Below are positions 1 to 5,352 of a DNA stretch of 5,676 nucleotides, piece after piece; the first letter of the stretch is position 1; each line of letters starts with the position of its first letter. The position numbers were made by a program, and so were the translations under genes. Source of the stretch: Gammaproteobacteria bacterium (GTDB lineage Bacteria; Pseudomonadota; Gammaproteobacteria; Steroidobacterales; Rariloculaceae); NCBI GenBank assembly GCA_004357505.1, contig SMWC01000151.1, positions 1 to 5,676 of the forward strand. Direction: 5' to 3'. The notes beneath the pieces are model-generated. The model ran no database searches. It had not been told where the DNA came from and worked only from the letters and a program-made list of their open reading frames with translations.

Positions 1-38
1 ATTGACGCCGCGTAGAGATAAAATTCAAAACCCAAGAA
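1..38. other. Left-edge intergenic remnant
   Basis: This short AT-richer stretch lies downstream of the shc stop codon. On the minus strand it reads through two runs of four T, and two frames stay open to the edge. There is no start codon with a ribosome binding site, so I cannot assign a gene. On the plus strand one frame ends at a TAG (13-15), which could be the tail of a convergent gene, but four codons are not enough to support that. Confidence 0.3.
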
Positions 39-2060
39 CTACCGGGCACTAGCGCCGGCTGGGCGGGCGCGGGCGCGTCCCATGGCCATGAGCGGGAAGT
101 AGTGGCGGTAGAGATTGTAGTTAATCATAAAACCGCGTTGCAGCTCCGTACCCTGGGCGATGCGTTGTTTGGTGTCTTTGTCGCGGAAGTCCAGACGCCC
201 GCCGAAGCCATACCCCGGGAAGCCCGTTCCCGTGTAATAGGGTTCGTCCCAGGTACCGTCGCGCCGTTGTGTAATGAGCAAATAGTCGAGCCCTCGCAGT
301 ATTGCCGCGTCGCTGCTGCGGTGGTCTGCTGCGACCAGCGCCATGATGGCCCATGCGGTCTGCGACGCCGTGCTGGGCCCCCGGCCGCGCAGCTTTTCGT
401 CCATATACGAAGCGCAGGTTTCGCCCCAGCCGCCGTTGGTATTCTGGTGCTCGATGATCCAATGCACAGCGCGCCGTACATGGGGTGACGCCATATCGTC
501 ACCAATCGCCGCCAGGCCGGGCAGAACAGCTGCCGTGCCATAAATATGATTGACACCCCAGCGGCCGAACCAGCTACCGTCAGTCTCCTGCTCGGTCAGC
601 AGATATTGATACGCCCGCTTCACCGCCCGGTCCTCGCGGCTCATTCCCAACAGGCCAAAGGCCTCCAGAACATGGCCCGTCACGTCAGCGGAGGGCGGAT
701 CGAGCGCCTCACCGAAATCGCAGAATGGAATCTTAGTAATAATGAGTTTGTCATTATCCTTATCGAACGCCGCCCAGCCGCCTTTACGACACTGCAGTGC
801 TAGTATCCATTGCCGTCCCCGCTCGATCGCCGTCTGGACGCGAGCAGACGAACGCTGCGGCTCGGGGAGTTGTGCGAGCACGATTAGCGCGACGGCCGCG
901 TCATCGACATCGGGGTAATGGAGATTTGCTCTCTCAAATGGCCAGCCACCCGGTTCGACGCGCTTGATCTTCTGGCCCCAATCGCCGACGAAGTCGGTGA
1001 CCTGTTTGTCCAACAGCCACTCGAGCGCATTGTCCATTCCGGTATTGAACGGACGATCGCAATTTTGCATGGCTAGCAGTGCGAGCAGCGTGTCCCATAC
1101 CGGCGACTCGCTGGCCTGTATGTGCAATGTGCCGTCACGTTCATAGGACCAATGGCTGTCCAGCGCCCCCAAACCTTTTGCCATCACGGGGTGCGACAGG
1201 GAGTAGTTTTCGACATTCAGTGCCATCAGGCTGTAAACCCAAGGCGGTTGTATGCCGCCCCAAGCGCCATCGGAATCCTGGTGGCGCACGATCCACTCGA
1301 CGCACGCTTTGATGGCGGTCTCACGTCCCGGAGTCAGTCCGATACGCTGGTACCAATGAATAATGTGATTGCTGAACAGAAACAATCGCCGCCAGCCGAA
1401 GGCTCGTCCTCGCCGTGGTAGCTTGTAATTCATTCGCTCGCGACCGTCGGGGAAGAGCTCGTCGAGACGACTCTCGATCGGCAGAGGCCTGACCGCGCGC
1501 CGTGCTGATAACACGGCCAGGGGCAACAGCGTCGCCCGGGCCCAACTGGCGAAGTTATAGATATTGAACGGAAACCATCTCGGGTTGGCAATTACTTCCG
1601 GGGGCAGATTCGGCGTCTTATCCCACGGCCACTCTCCAAGCAGCGCCAGCCAATAGCGCGTAAATACGCGGATGCTACTCAAGCCACCATGCGCAAATAT
1701 CCATTCCCTGGCTTTAACGAGTGGCTCATCGTCGGCCGACATGCCGACAGCTTTAAGCGCTGCGTAGCACTCGACCGTGCTATTGATGTCGCCGCTCGGC
1801 GCTTCGTAGTAGCTTTCCCAGGCGCCGTCCGAGCGTTGCGCGTTGAGGATCGAATTGACCAGATCCTGTTTACGCGGATGCGTATAATCGAGAAAGTGCA
1901 TCAGCAGAAGCCACTCGGCCTCCATGCACGAGTTTGACTCCAGCATCCCTACCCAGAAGCCCTCCGGATCTTGCTCCTCGTCCAGCCAGTGCGTTGCCCT
2001 AGCGATCGCATCGTCAAGCTGCGACTTGGTCTGGACGGTATCAGTAGCGTTTACAGCCAT
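39..2060 (-). CDS. shc: Squalene-hopene cyclase
   Basis: This 673-residue protein is predicted to cyclise squalene to hopene (and hopanol), the committed step of hopanoid synthesis. Family members are monotopic membrane enzymes. The catalytic acid motif DVDD is at residues 384-387 and a conserved His, in ADVTGHVLE, is at 463; in the Alicyclobacillus enzyme the equivalent His supports the catalytic Asp. QW-type repeats (Q-x-x-x-G-x-W) are visible at about 75-81, 261-267, 423-429, 491-497, 539-545 and 598-604. The C-terminal GTGFPGYG...GTELQRGF...YRHYFPLMA segment is the long form I associate with proteobacterial Shc. Length is normal for the family and there is no frameshift. The ATG at 2060 follows an in-frame TGA two codons upstream, so it is the first possible start, although no clear Shine-Dalgarno precedes it. 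The extreme C-terminus (662-669) is an Arg/Ala-rich tail encoded by a GC-rich repeat. No other hopanoid (hpn) gene is present in the window. Confidence 0.97.
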   Translation of the reverse strand: MAVNATDTVQTKSQLDDAIARATHWLDEEQDPEGFWVGMLESNSCMEAEWLLLMHFLDYTHPRKQDLVNSILNAQRSDGAWESYYEAPSGDINSTVECYAALKAVGMSADDEPLVKAREWIFAHGGLSSIRVFTRYWLALLGEWPWDKTPNLPPEVIANPRWFPFNIYNFASWARATLLPLAVLSARRAVRPLPIESRLDELFPDGRERMNYKLPRRGRAFGWRRLFLFSNHIIHWYQRIGLTPGRETAIKACVEWIVRHQDSDGAWGGIQPPWVYSLMALNVENYSLSHPVMAKGLGALDSHWSYERDGTLHIQASESPVWDTLLALLAMQNCDRPFNTGMDNALEWLLDKQVTDFVGDWGQKIKRVEPGGWPFERANLHYPDVDDAAVALIVLAQLPEPQRSSARVQTAIERGRQWILALQCRKGGWAAFDKDNDKLIITKIPFCDFGEALDPPSADVTGHVLEAFGLLGMSREDRAVKRAYQYLLTEQETDGSWFGRWGVNHIYGTAAVLPGLAAIGDDMASPHVRRAVHWIIEHQNTNGGWGETCASYMDEKLRGRGPSTASQTAWAIMALVAADHRSSDAAILRGLDYLLITQRRDGTWDEPYYTGTGFPGYGFGGRLDFRDKDTKQRIAQGTELQRGFMINYNLYRHYFPLMAMGRARARPAGASAR

Positions 2061-2088
2061 CAGTCATCGGGTATCGTCAAAGTCGCGC

Positions 2089-2118
2089 ATTATCGCCTTC
2101 ACACAAGCTCGAGGGCAA
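2089..2118 (-). promoter_or_regulatory. Candidate sigma70-type promoter of shc
   Basis: On the minus strand a -35-like TTGCCC (2118-2113, 4 of 6 to TTGACA) is followed after 18 nt by GATAAT (2094-2089, 5 of 6 to TATAAT). A start about 7 nt downstream would give a leader of roughly 20 nt before the shc ATG at 2060. The position is sensible and the -10 is good, but the -35 is weak. It was found by eye only. Confidence 0.35.
2100..2117 (-). repeat. Shared 18-bp intergenic element, copy 1 (shc side)
   Basis: Read on the minus strand this is TGCCCTCGAGCTTGTGTG. It matches the copy at 3665-3682 (TGCACTCGAGCGTGTGTG) at 16 of 18 positions. It lies between the candidate -35 and -10 of shc, overlapping the -35, with its downstream edge 40 nt from the shc start codon. 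Its placement suggests an operator or activator site, but that is inference. Confidence 0.4.
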
Positions 2119-2123
2119 TGCCC
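2113..2123. repeat. Short dyad GGGCAATGCCC at the shc -35
   Basis: This is a perfect inverted repeat with 5-bp arms (GGGCA/TGCCC) around a single central base. It overlaps the candidate shc -35 and the end of the 18-bp shared element. It could be half of an operator. A dyad this short in GC-rich DNA is also common by chance, so the regulatory reading is weak. Confidence 0.2.
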
Positions 2124-2194
2124 CCTGGTGGCTTGCAACACCCGATTCGATCCCGGACGATGCTCGGTTCAGCTAAACGACAAAATGTAACGCC

Positions 2195-2572
2195 GTGGCT
2201 ACCCTACGTTTCAGCATCGTGACATTGGCTCTGCTTGCAGGCTGCGTTACCACGATCACAACGATGGACGGGCGCACGCTGAGATTGAATTCGCTGGAGT
2301 TTCGAGATTATTTTGAGCGCGTATTTCGTGAGCAGAATCAGGTGGCTACAACGCTGGCATTCGCCCAGGATGAAGCGAGCCGCATCCGGTACGAGACTTT
2401 GTTGCAGCTCGAAGATGCCTTACTCGAGGCCTGCGCCGACCTCAACGCGTTAGCCGCCGCGCGGAGAGATAACCGTGCGCTGGGGCTGCGTCTACAGGCA
2501 CGAATGGCAACGACGGCACCGAGCTGCGAGGCAACAACACGGCGGACCAGCGAAGCGCTCGACGCTTTGTAG
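2195..2572 (+). CDS. Small predicted outer-membrane lipoprotein, unknown function
   Basis: This 125-residue protein is one I do not recognise. Its N-terminus is a short lipoprotein signal peptide: a basic residue (R5), a hydrophobic stretch, then the lipobox LAGC with the acylated Cys predicted at residue 17. The residue after it is Val, not Asp, which favours export to the outer membrane under the Lol rule. The mature part is about 109 residues, mostly charged and predicted helical (about 33-105), with two further cysteines (C80, C111) that could form a periplasmic disulfide. The GTG start at 2195 is chosen because an in-frame TAA lies at 2174-2176 and the next in-frame starts (GTG 2219, ATG 2264) would destroy the signal peptide. 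No Shine-Dalgarno is visible before it, which is a weakness of the call. It is divergent from shc and ends 32 bp before the convergent cysteine synthase gene, so it appears to be a single-gene unit. Confidence 0.72.
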   Translation: MATLRFSIVTLALLAGCVTTITTMDGRTLRLNSLEFRDYFERVFREQNQVATTLAFAQDEASRIRYETLLQLEDALLEACADLNALAAARRDNRALGLRLQARMATTAPSCEATTRRTSEALDAL

Positions 2573-2603
2573 GCGCAACGGCCGGGCTCACACCCCTAGG
2601 CAG

Positions 2604-2632
2604 GTTACCGAGGCGTTAGCCAGGGCGGTAAC
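2604..2632 (-). other. Hairpin over the cysteine synthase stop codon
   Basis: The 7-bp arms GTTACCG (2604-2610) and CGGTAAC (2626-2632) are perfectly complementary. Inside them GGC (2612-2614) can pair with GCC (2619-2621) around a 4-nt loop. One arm contains the cysteine synthase TAA stop (2605-2607). No T-run follows on either strand, so it is not a canonical intrinsic terminator. It may stabilise or delimit the transcript ends of the convergent pair, or be fortuitous. Confidence 0.3.
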
Positions 2633-3612
2633 GGCAGGCCCTTGGCGGCGAGAAATTCCGGGTTGTAGAGTTTGGACTGATAACGAGAACCCGAGTCGCA
2701 TAAAATAGTGACGATCATTTTACCCGGCCCTAAGGCTTTCGCGAGCCGGATGGCAGCCGCGACGTTAATGCCACTGGAGCCGCCCAATAGCAGGCCTTCC
2801 TCCTGTAACAGGTCATAGCATACGGCCAGCATCTCCTCGTCGGGAATCTGGAATGCATCATCGATCTGCGCGCCGTCGAGGTTTCCGGTGATCCGGCCCT
2901 GGCCGATCCCCTCGGTAATCGAGCTGCCTGCGGATTTAAGTTCACCGGTCTTGATCCAGCTGTAGATCGCCGCGCCCAGCGGATCAGCCGCCGCCGTCAC
3001 GACCCCGGCATTCTTGTGTTTCAGATACGCGCTGACCCCGGCCAACGTTCCGCCGGTGCCGACAGCGCAGGTAAAGCCGTCGACTTGACCGTCCGTCTGC
3101 GCCCAGATCTCCGGGCCGGTGCTGTCGGTATGACCGTCACGATTGGCCACGTTATCCCACTGATTGGCGTAAAGAACGCCATGGGATTCCGTCGCCGACA
3201 GCGCTTCAGCCGTGCGTTCAGCCTGGTGAACGTAGTGGTTCGGATCCCGGAACGGCACGGCGGGTACTTCTCTGAGTTCAGCGCCGCAGAGTCGCAGCGC
3301 GTCTTTTTTCTCTTGCGACTGCGTGTCAGGCATCAGAATCAGGGTTCGGTAACCGCGGGCATTACCGACCAAGGCCAACCCGATACCCGTGTTACCGGCC
3401 GTCCCTTCGACGATCAGCCCGCCCGGTTCCAGTACGCCGCGCTTCTCAGCGTCAAGCACAATGTATTTGGCGGTTCTGTCTTTGACGGAACCGCCCGGGT
3501 TGAGAAATTCAGCTTTGCCGAGGATGGTGCATCCGGTAATTTCAGACGCTTTGCGTAACTTGATCAGCGGCGTGTTGCCGACCGCGTCAACGAAACCCTC
3601 ACGAATATTCAT
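2605..3612 (-). CDS. cysK: Cysteine synthase (PLP-dependent, EGTAGNTG subtype)
   Basis: This 335-residue cytosolic enzyme of the beta-family (fold type II) is predicted to make cysteine from O-acetylserine and sulfide. The PLP lysine is K44 in NPGGSVKDR. The substrate/cofactor loop is EGTAGNTG (69-76), with N74 expected near the PLP ring. The phosphate-binding GTGGT is at 185-189, and the conserved Q151 and HTDSTGPEIW motifs are present. The C-terminal CDSGSRYQSKLYN carries the Ser expected to contact the PLP ring nitrogen. Classical CysK has EPTSGNTG, so the Gly and Ala here mark a different subgroup, resembling sequences annotated as CysK in Proteobacteria and the fungal mitochondrial-type synthases (from memory). 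Start choice: an open frame continues upstream to a GTG at 3669 and an ATG at 3618, but the ATG at 3612 has GGGA 5 nt upstream and begins directly with the family-typical MNIREGFVDAVGNTPL. It stands alone on its strand, convergent with the lipoprotein and divergent from the oxidoreductase. A related activity such as cystathionine beta-synthase-like chemistry cannot be excluded. Confidence 0.92.
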   Translation of the reverse strand: MNIREGFVDAVGNTPLIKLRKASEITGCTILGKAEFLNPGGSVKDRTAKYIVLDAEKRGVLEPGGLIVEGTAGNTGIGLALVGNARGYRTLILMPDTQSQEKKDALRLCGAELREVPAVPFRDPNHYVHQAERTAEALSATESHGVLYANQWDNVANRDGHTDSTGPEIWAQTDGQVDGFTCAVGTGGTLAGVSAYLKHKNAGVVTAAADPLGAAIYSWIKTGELKSAGSSITEGIGQGRITGNLDGAQIDDAFQIPDEEMLAVCYDLLQEEGLLLGGSSGINVAAAIRLAKALGPGKMIVTILCDSGSRYQSKLYNPEFLAAKGLPLPPWLTPR

Positions 3613-3658
3613 GGTCATCCCGAACTGACTTGCGCGATAGCTCCGCAAAAAGGAGGCT

Positions 3659-3664
3659 ATTGTA
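3659..3664 (-). promoter_or_regulatory. Candidate -10 box of the cysteine synthase gene
   Basis: TACAAT on the minus strand (5 of 6 to TATAAT) lies 46 nt upstream of the chosen ATG. No convincing -35 is present at 16-18 nt; the 18-bp shared element occupies that interval instead. Such an arrangement would fit an activator-dependent promoter, but the evidence is one hexamer. Confidence 0.25.
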
Positions 3665-3689
3665 CACACACGCTCGAGTGCACGGCTGA
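3660..3689 (+). other. Strong SD-like AAGGAGG with possible 9-codon leader ORF
   Basis: AAGGAGG (3650-3656) is a near-perfect anti-Shine-Dalgarno match on the plus strand, but no ATG or GTG lies at normal spacing. The only nearby start is a TTG at 3660, 3 nt away. It would encode LYTHARVHG with the initiator read as Met, ending at TGA 3687-3689, immediately before the ribosome binding site of the oxidoreductase gene. It could be a leader peptide, a ribosome standby site or chance. The short spacing argues against efficient initiation. Confidence 0.15.
3665..3682 (-). repeat. Shared 18-bp intergenic element, copy 2 (cysteine synthase side)
   Basis: Read on the minus strand this is TGCACTCGAGCGTGTGTG, matching the copy at 2100-2117 at 16 of 18 positions. 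It directly abuts the candidate TACAAT -10 of the cysteine synthase gene and its downstream edge is 53 nt from that start codon. It also lies 20 nt upstream of the oxidoreductase start, so a bound protein could affect either gene. Confidence 0.4.
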
Positions 3690-3690
3690 T

Positions 3691-3696
3691 AGGAGA
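3691..3696 (+). promoter_or_regulatory. Ribosome binding site of the oxidoreductase gene
   Basis: AGGAGA lies 5 nt before the GTG at 3702. This good spacing decides the GTG start of the downstream gene, whose next residues lead straight into the FAD-binding fold. Confidence 0.75.
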
Positions 3697-3701
3697 CCTA
3701 A

Positions 3702-5318
3702 GTGTCGCGTCGCGATCAATTCGATGTCGTCGTTATCGGTGCAGGCCATAATGGTCTGGTCTGTGCTTACTATCTCGCAGAGGCGGGCTTCAGTGTGGTG
3801 GTACTGGAGCGTTCCGACAGAATTGGCGGTGCCGCAATCACCGAGGAGTTTCACCCGGGTTTCCGCAACTCCGTCGCCAGTTACACCGTTAGTCTTTTAC
3901 AGAAAACTATCATCGATGACATGCAGTTGGCCTGTCATGGGCTCCGTATCGTGCCGCGGCCGCTGGCCAACTTCGCTCCACAGATCGACGCTCCGGGCCT
4001 GAAGCTTCACCAGGAAGTTGCGGCCACCGTCGCGGCCATCGGCGCGCATTCTCGTGCGGACGCTGAGCACTACCCCGAGTTTCTGGCGGAGCTGGCTGCG
4101 ATTACGCGCTTGCTGAAGTCGACATTGTTGGAGTCGCCAATCAACTTACGGGGCGGTTGGCCGGAGTGGTGGCGTGCGGCGAAATTCCTGCCGCGGGTGC
4201 AGCGCCTGTTGGGAGTCCGCCGGCTGGGGGCTTTCCGCAACGTCATGACCGGTAGTGCGGGTGACTGGCTCGACCGCTGGTTCGATACCGCGCTACTTAA
4301 GGGCGCTCTGGGTTTTGACGCGGTGGTTGGGCATTACGCGAGCCCCTATGCGGCGAGTTCCGGTTACTTGCTTCTCCACCACGCCCTCGGGGAGGTGAAC
4401 GGTGCCCAGGGAGCGTGGGGGCATGCGCTTGGTGGTATGGGTGCGATCACCCAGGCGATGGCCGCTGCTGCCGAAACCCTTGCCGTCGAAATTCGCGTCG
4501 ACACGCCTGTGCGACGCATTTGCGCATCCGCTGGCAACCTGGAGGTGCATACCGGGTCAGGAGAGGTCATCCGCGCGCGTGCGGTCGCGGCCGCGATTCA
4601 TCCGTGGACGCTCTTTACAAAGCTACTGGATCAACGCGATCTGCCCGCAGCGTTTCTCGAACGAATCCGGGCATGGCGGAGCGAGTCGGCGAGCTTCCGC
4701 ATGAATGTCGCACTCTCGGAATTGCCTGACTTCAGCTGCTTGCCGGGCCGTCGCAAGGCTGAGCACCACGGTTCCGGCATCCTGATTTCCCCTAGCCTGA
4801 ATTATCTTCAGCAAGCCTATCGGGACGCGCGCACCCAGGGCTATTCCAGTGCACCGGTGATCGAACTTCTGATTCCTTCCACGCTGGATGCATCCCTGGC
4901 GCCGCCGGGTGCTCATGTGGCCAGCTTGTTTTGCCAGCATTTTCCTCGCGTTCTACCCGCTGGGCGAAGTTGGTCCGAGCAGAAGCAAGCTGCGGTCGAT
5001 CTTATTATTCGCACCGTGTCCGACTACGCCCCCAACTTTTCCGCGTCCATTCTGGCCGTTCAGGCGTTGAGTCCTGAAGACCTGGAACAGCGCTTCGGCC
5101 TGGTAGGTGGGGATATATTTCACGGTCAGATGACTCTGGACCAATTGTATTGGGCACGGCCCGTACCGGGATATGCGCAGTACCGCTCGCCGTTGCCAGG
5201 ATTGTATCTGTGTGCATCAGGAGCGCATCCGGGTGGTGGCGTGACGGGTGCGCCAGGTCACAATGCGGCCCGAGTCATGATCCGCGACCTCGATCGGTCA
5301 CCTGGTCGTGAGCCGTGA
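3702..5318 (+). CDS. FAD-dependent oxidoreductase, phytoene desaturase/PYROXD2-like
   Basis: This 538-residue flavoprotein belongs to the NAD(P)/FAD-dependent oxidoreductase (CrtI-like) superfamily. The N-terminal Rossmann fold has DVVVIGAGHNGL with G13, G15 and G18, followed by the acidic E36 in VVVLERSDRIGGAA, expected to bind the ADP ribose. The next block, EEFHPGFRNSVASYTVSLL (48-66), is typical of the PYROXD2-like branch and not of true carotenoid desaturases. The C-terminal FAD motif is SPLPGLYLCASGAHPGGGVTG (496-516), then APGHNAARVM. Length matches the family. The natural substrate of this branch is not established, so calling it a phytoene desaturase would be over-reading; no carotenoid gene is nearby. 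It starts with GTG, supported by a good ribosome binding site. It is divergent from the cysteine synthase gene (89 bp between start codons) and its stop lies only 6 bp from the end of the convergent DUF4399 gene. It has no signal peptide and is probably cytosolic. Confidence 0.93.
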   Translation: MSRRDQFDVVVIGAGHNGLVCAYYLAEAGFSVVVLERSDRIGGAAITEEFHPGFRNSVASYTVSLLQKTIIDDMQLACHGLRIVPRPLANFAPQIDAPGLKLHQEVAATVAAIGAHSRADAEHYPEFLAELAAITRLLKSTLLESPINLRGGWPEWWRAAKFLPRVQRLLGVRRLGAFRNVMTGSAGDWLDRWFDTALLKGALGFDAVVGHYASPYAASSGYLLLHHALGEVNGAQGAWGHALGGMGAITQAMAAAAETLAVEIRVDTPVRRICASAGNLEVHTGSGEVIRARAVAAAIHPWTLFTKLLDQRDLPAAFLERIRAWRSESASFRMNVALSELPDFSCLPGRRKAEHHGSGILISPSLNYLQQAYRDARTQGYSSAPVIELLIPSTLDASLAPPGAHVASLFCQHFPRVLPAGRSWSEQKQAAVDLIIRTVSDYAPNFSASILAVQALSPEDLEQRFGLVGGDIFHGQMTLDQLYWARPVPGYAQYRSPLPGLYLCASGAHPGGGVTGAPGHNAARVMIRDLDRSPGREP

Positions 5319-5352
5319 GCTGCCTCACTTCTCCACGGTGATCGTCACGACC
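5304..5352. other. Hairpin across the convergent gene ends, possible bidirectional terminator
   Basis: The 8-bp arms GGTCGTGA (5304-5311) and TCACGACC (5345-5352) are perfectly complementary. Inside, either CCGTG (5313-5317) pairs with CACGG (5334-5338), or GTGAG (5315-5319) pairs with CTCAC (5324-5328) around a CTGC loop. In the second form the stop codons of both convergent genes lie in the arms. Only 6 bp separate the genes, so any terminator must overlap coding sequence. There is no T-run on either side, so intrinsic termination is uncertain. Confidence 0.3.

Noticed and set aside
42..58. Possible terminator of shc: CCGG/CCGG stem followed by a T-rich minus strand
   Set aside because: The stem is only 4 bp with a 9-nt loop and overlaps the stop codon, and the T-runs are interrupted and too far downstream.
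102..803. Plus-strand open frames of 128, 66 and 85 codons
   Set aside because: All are antisense to shc, lack credible ribosome binding sites and show no domain features; they reflect the codon bias of shc.
2144..2156. tRNA T-arm-like GATTCGATCCCGG (a possible tRNA or attachment-site remnant)
   Set aside because: The flanking bases do not form the 5-bp T-stem, and there is no anticodon arm, acceptor stem or integrase gene.
2573..2604. Intrinsic terminator for the lipoprotein gene
   Set aside because: Only weak GGG/CCC pairing is possible in this 32-bp gap and there is no T-run.
3016..3558. A 180-codon open frame on the plus strand
   Set aside because: It lies wholly antisense to the cysteine synthase gene, whose family motifs are intact. 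The encoded protein shows no recognisable domain, and such shadows are common in GC-rich DNA.
3613..3669. A longer cysteine synthase starting at GTG 3669
   Set aside because: The extra 19 residues have no family counterpart, no ribosome binding site precedes the GTG, and the extension would cover the candidate -10. The ATG at 3612 has GGGA at good spacing.
3702..5318. Identity as HpnE, the squalene-forming flavoprotein of hopanoid clusters
   Set aside because: HpnE is shorter (about 420 residues) and normally sits with hpnC and hpnD. The sequence blocks here match the PYROXD2-like branch instead, and no hpnC or hpnD is present.
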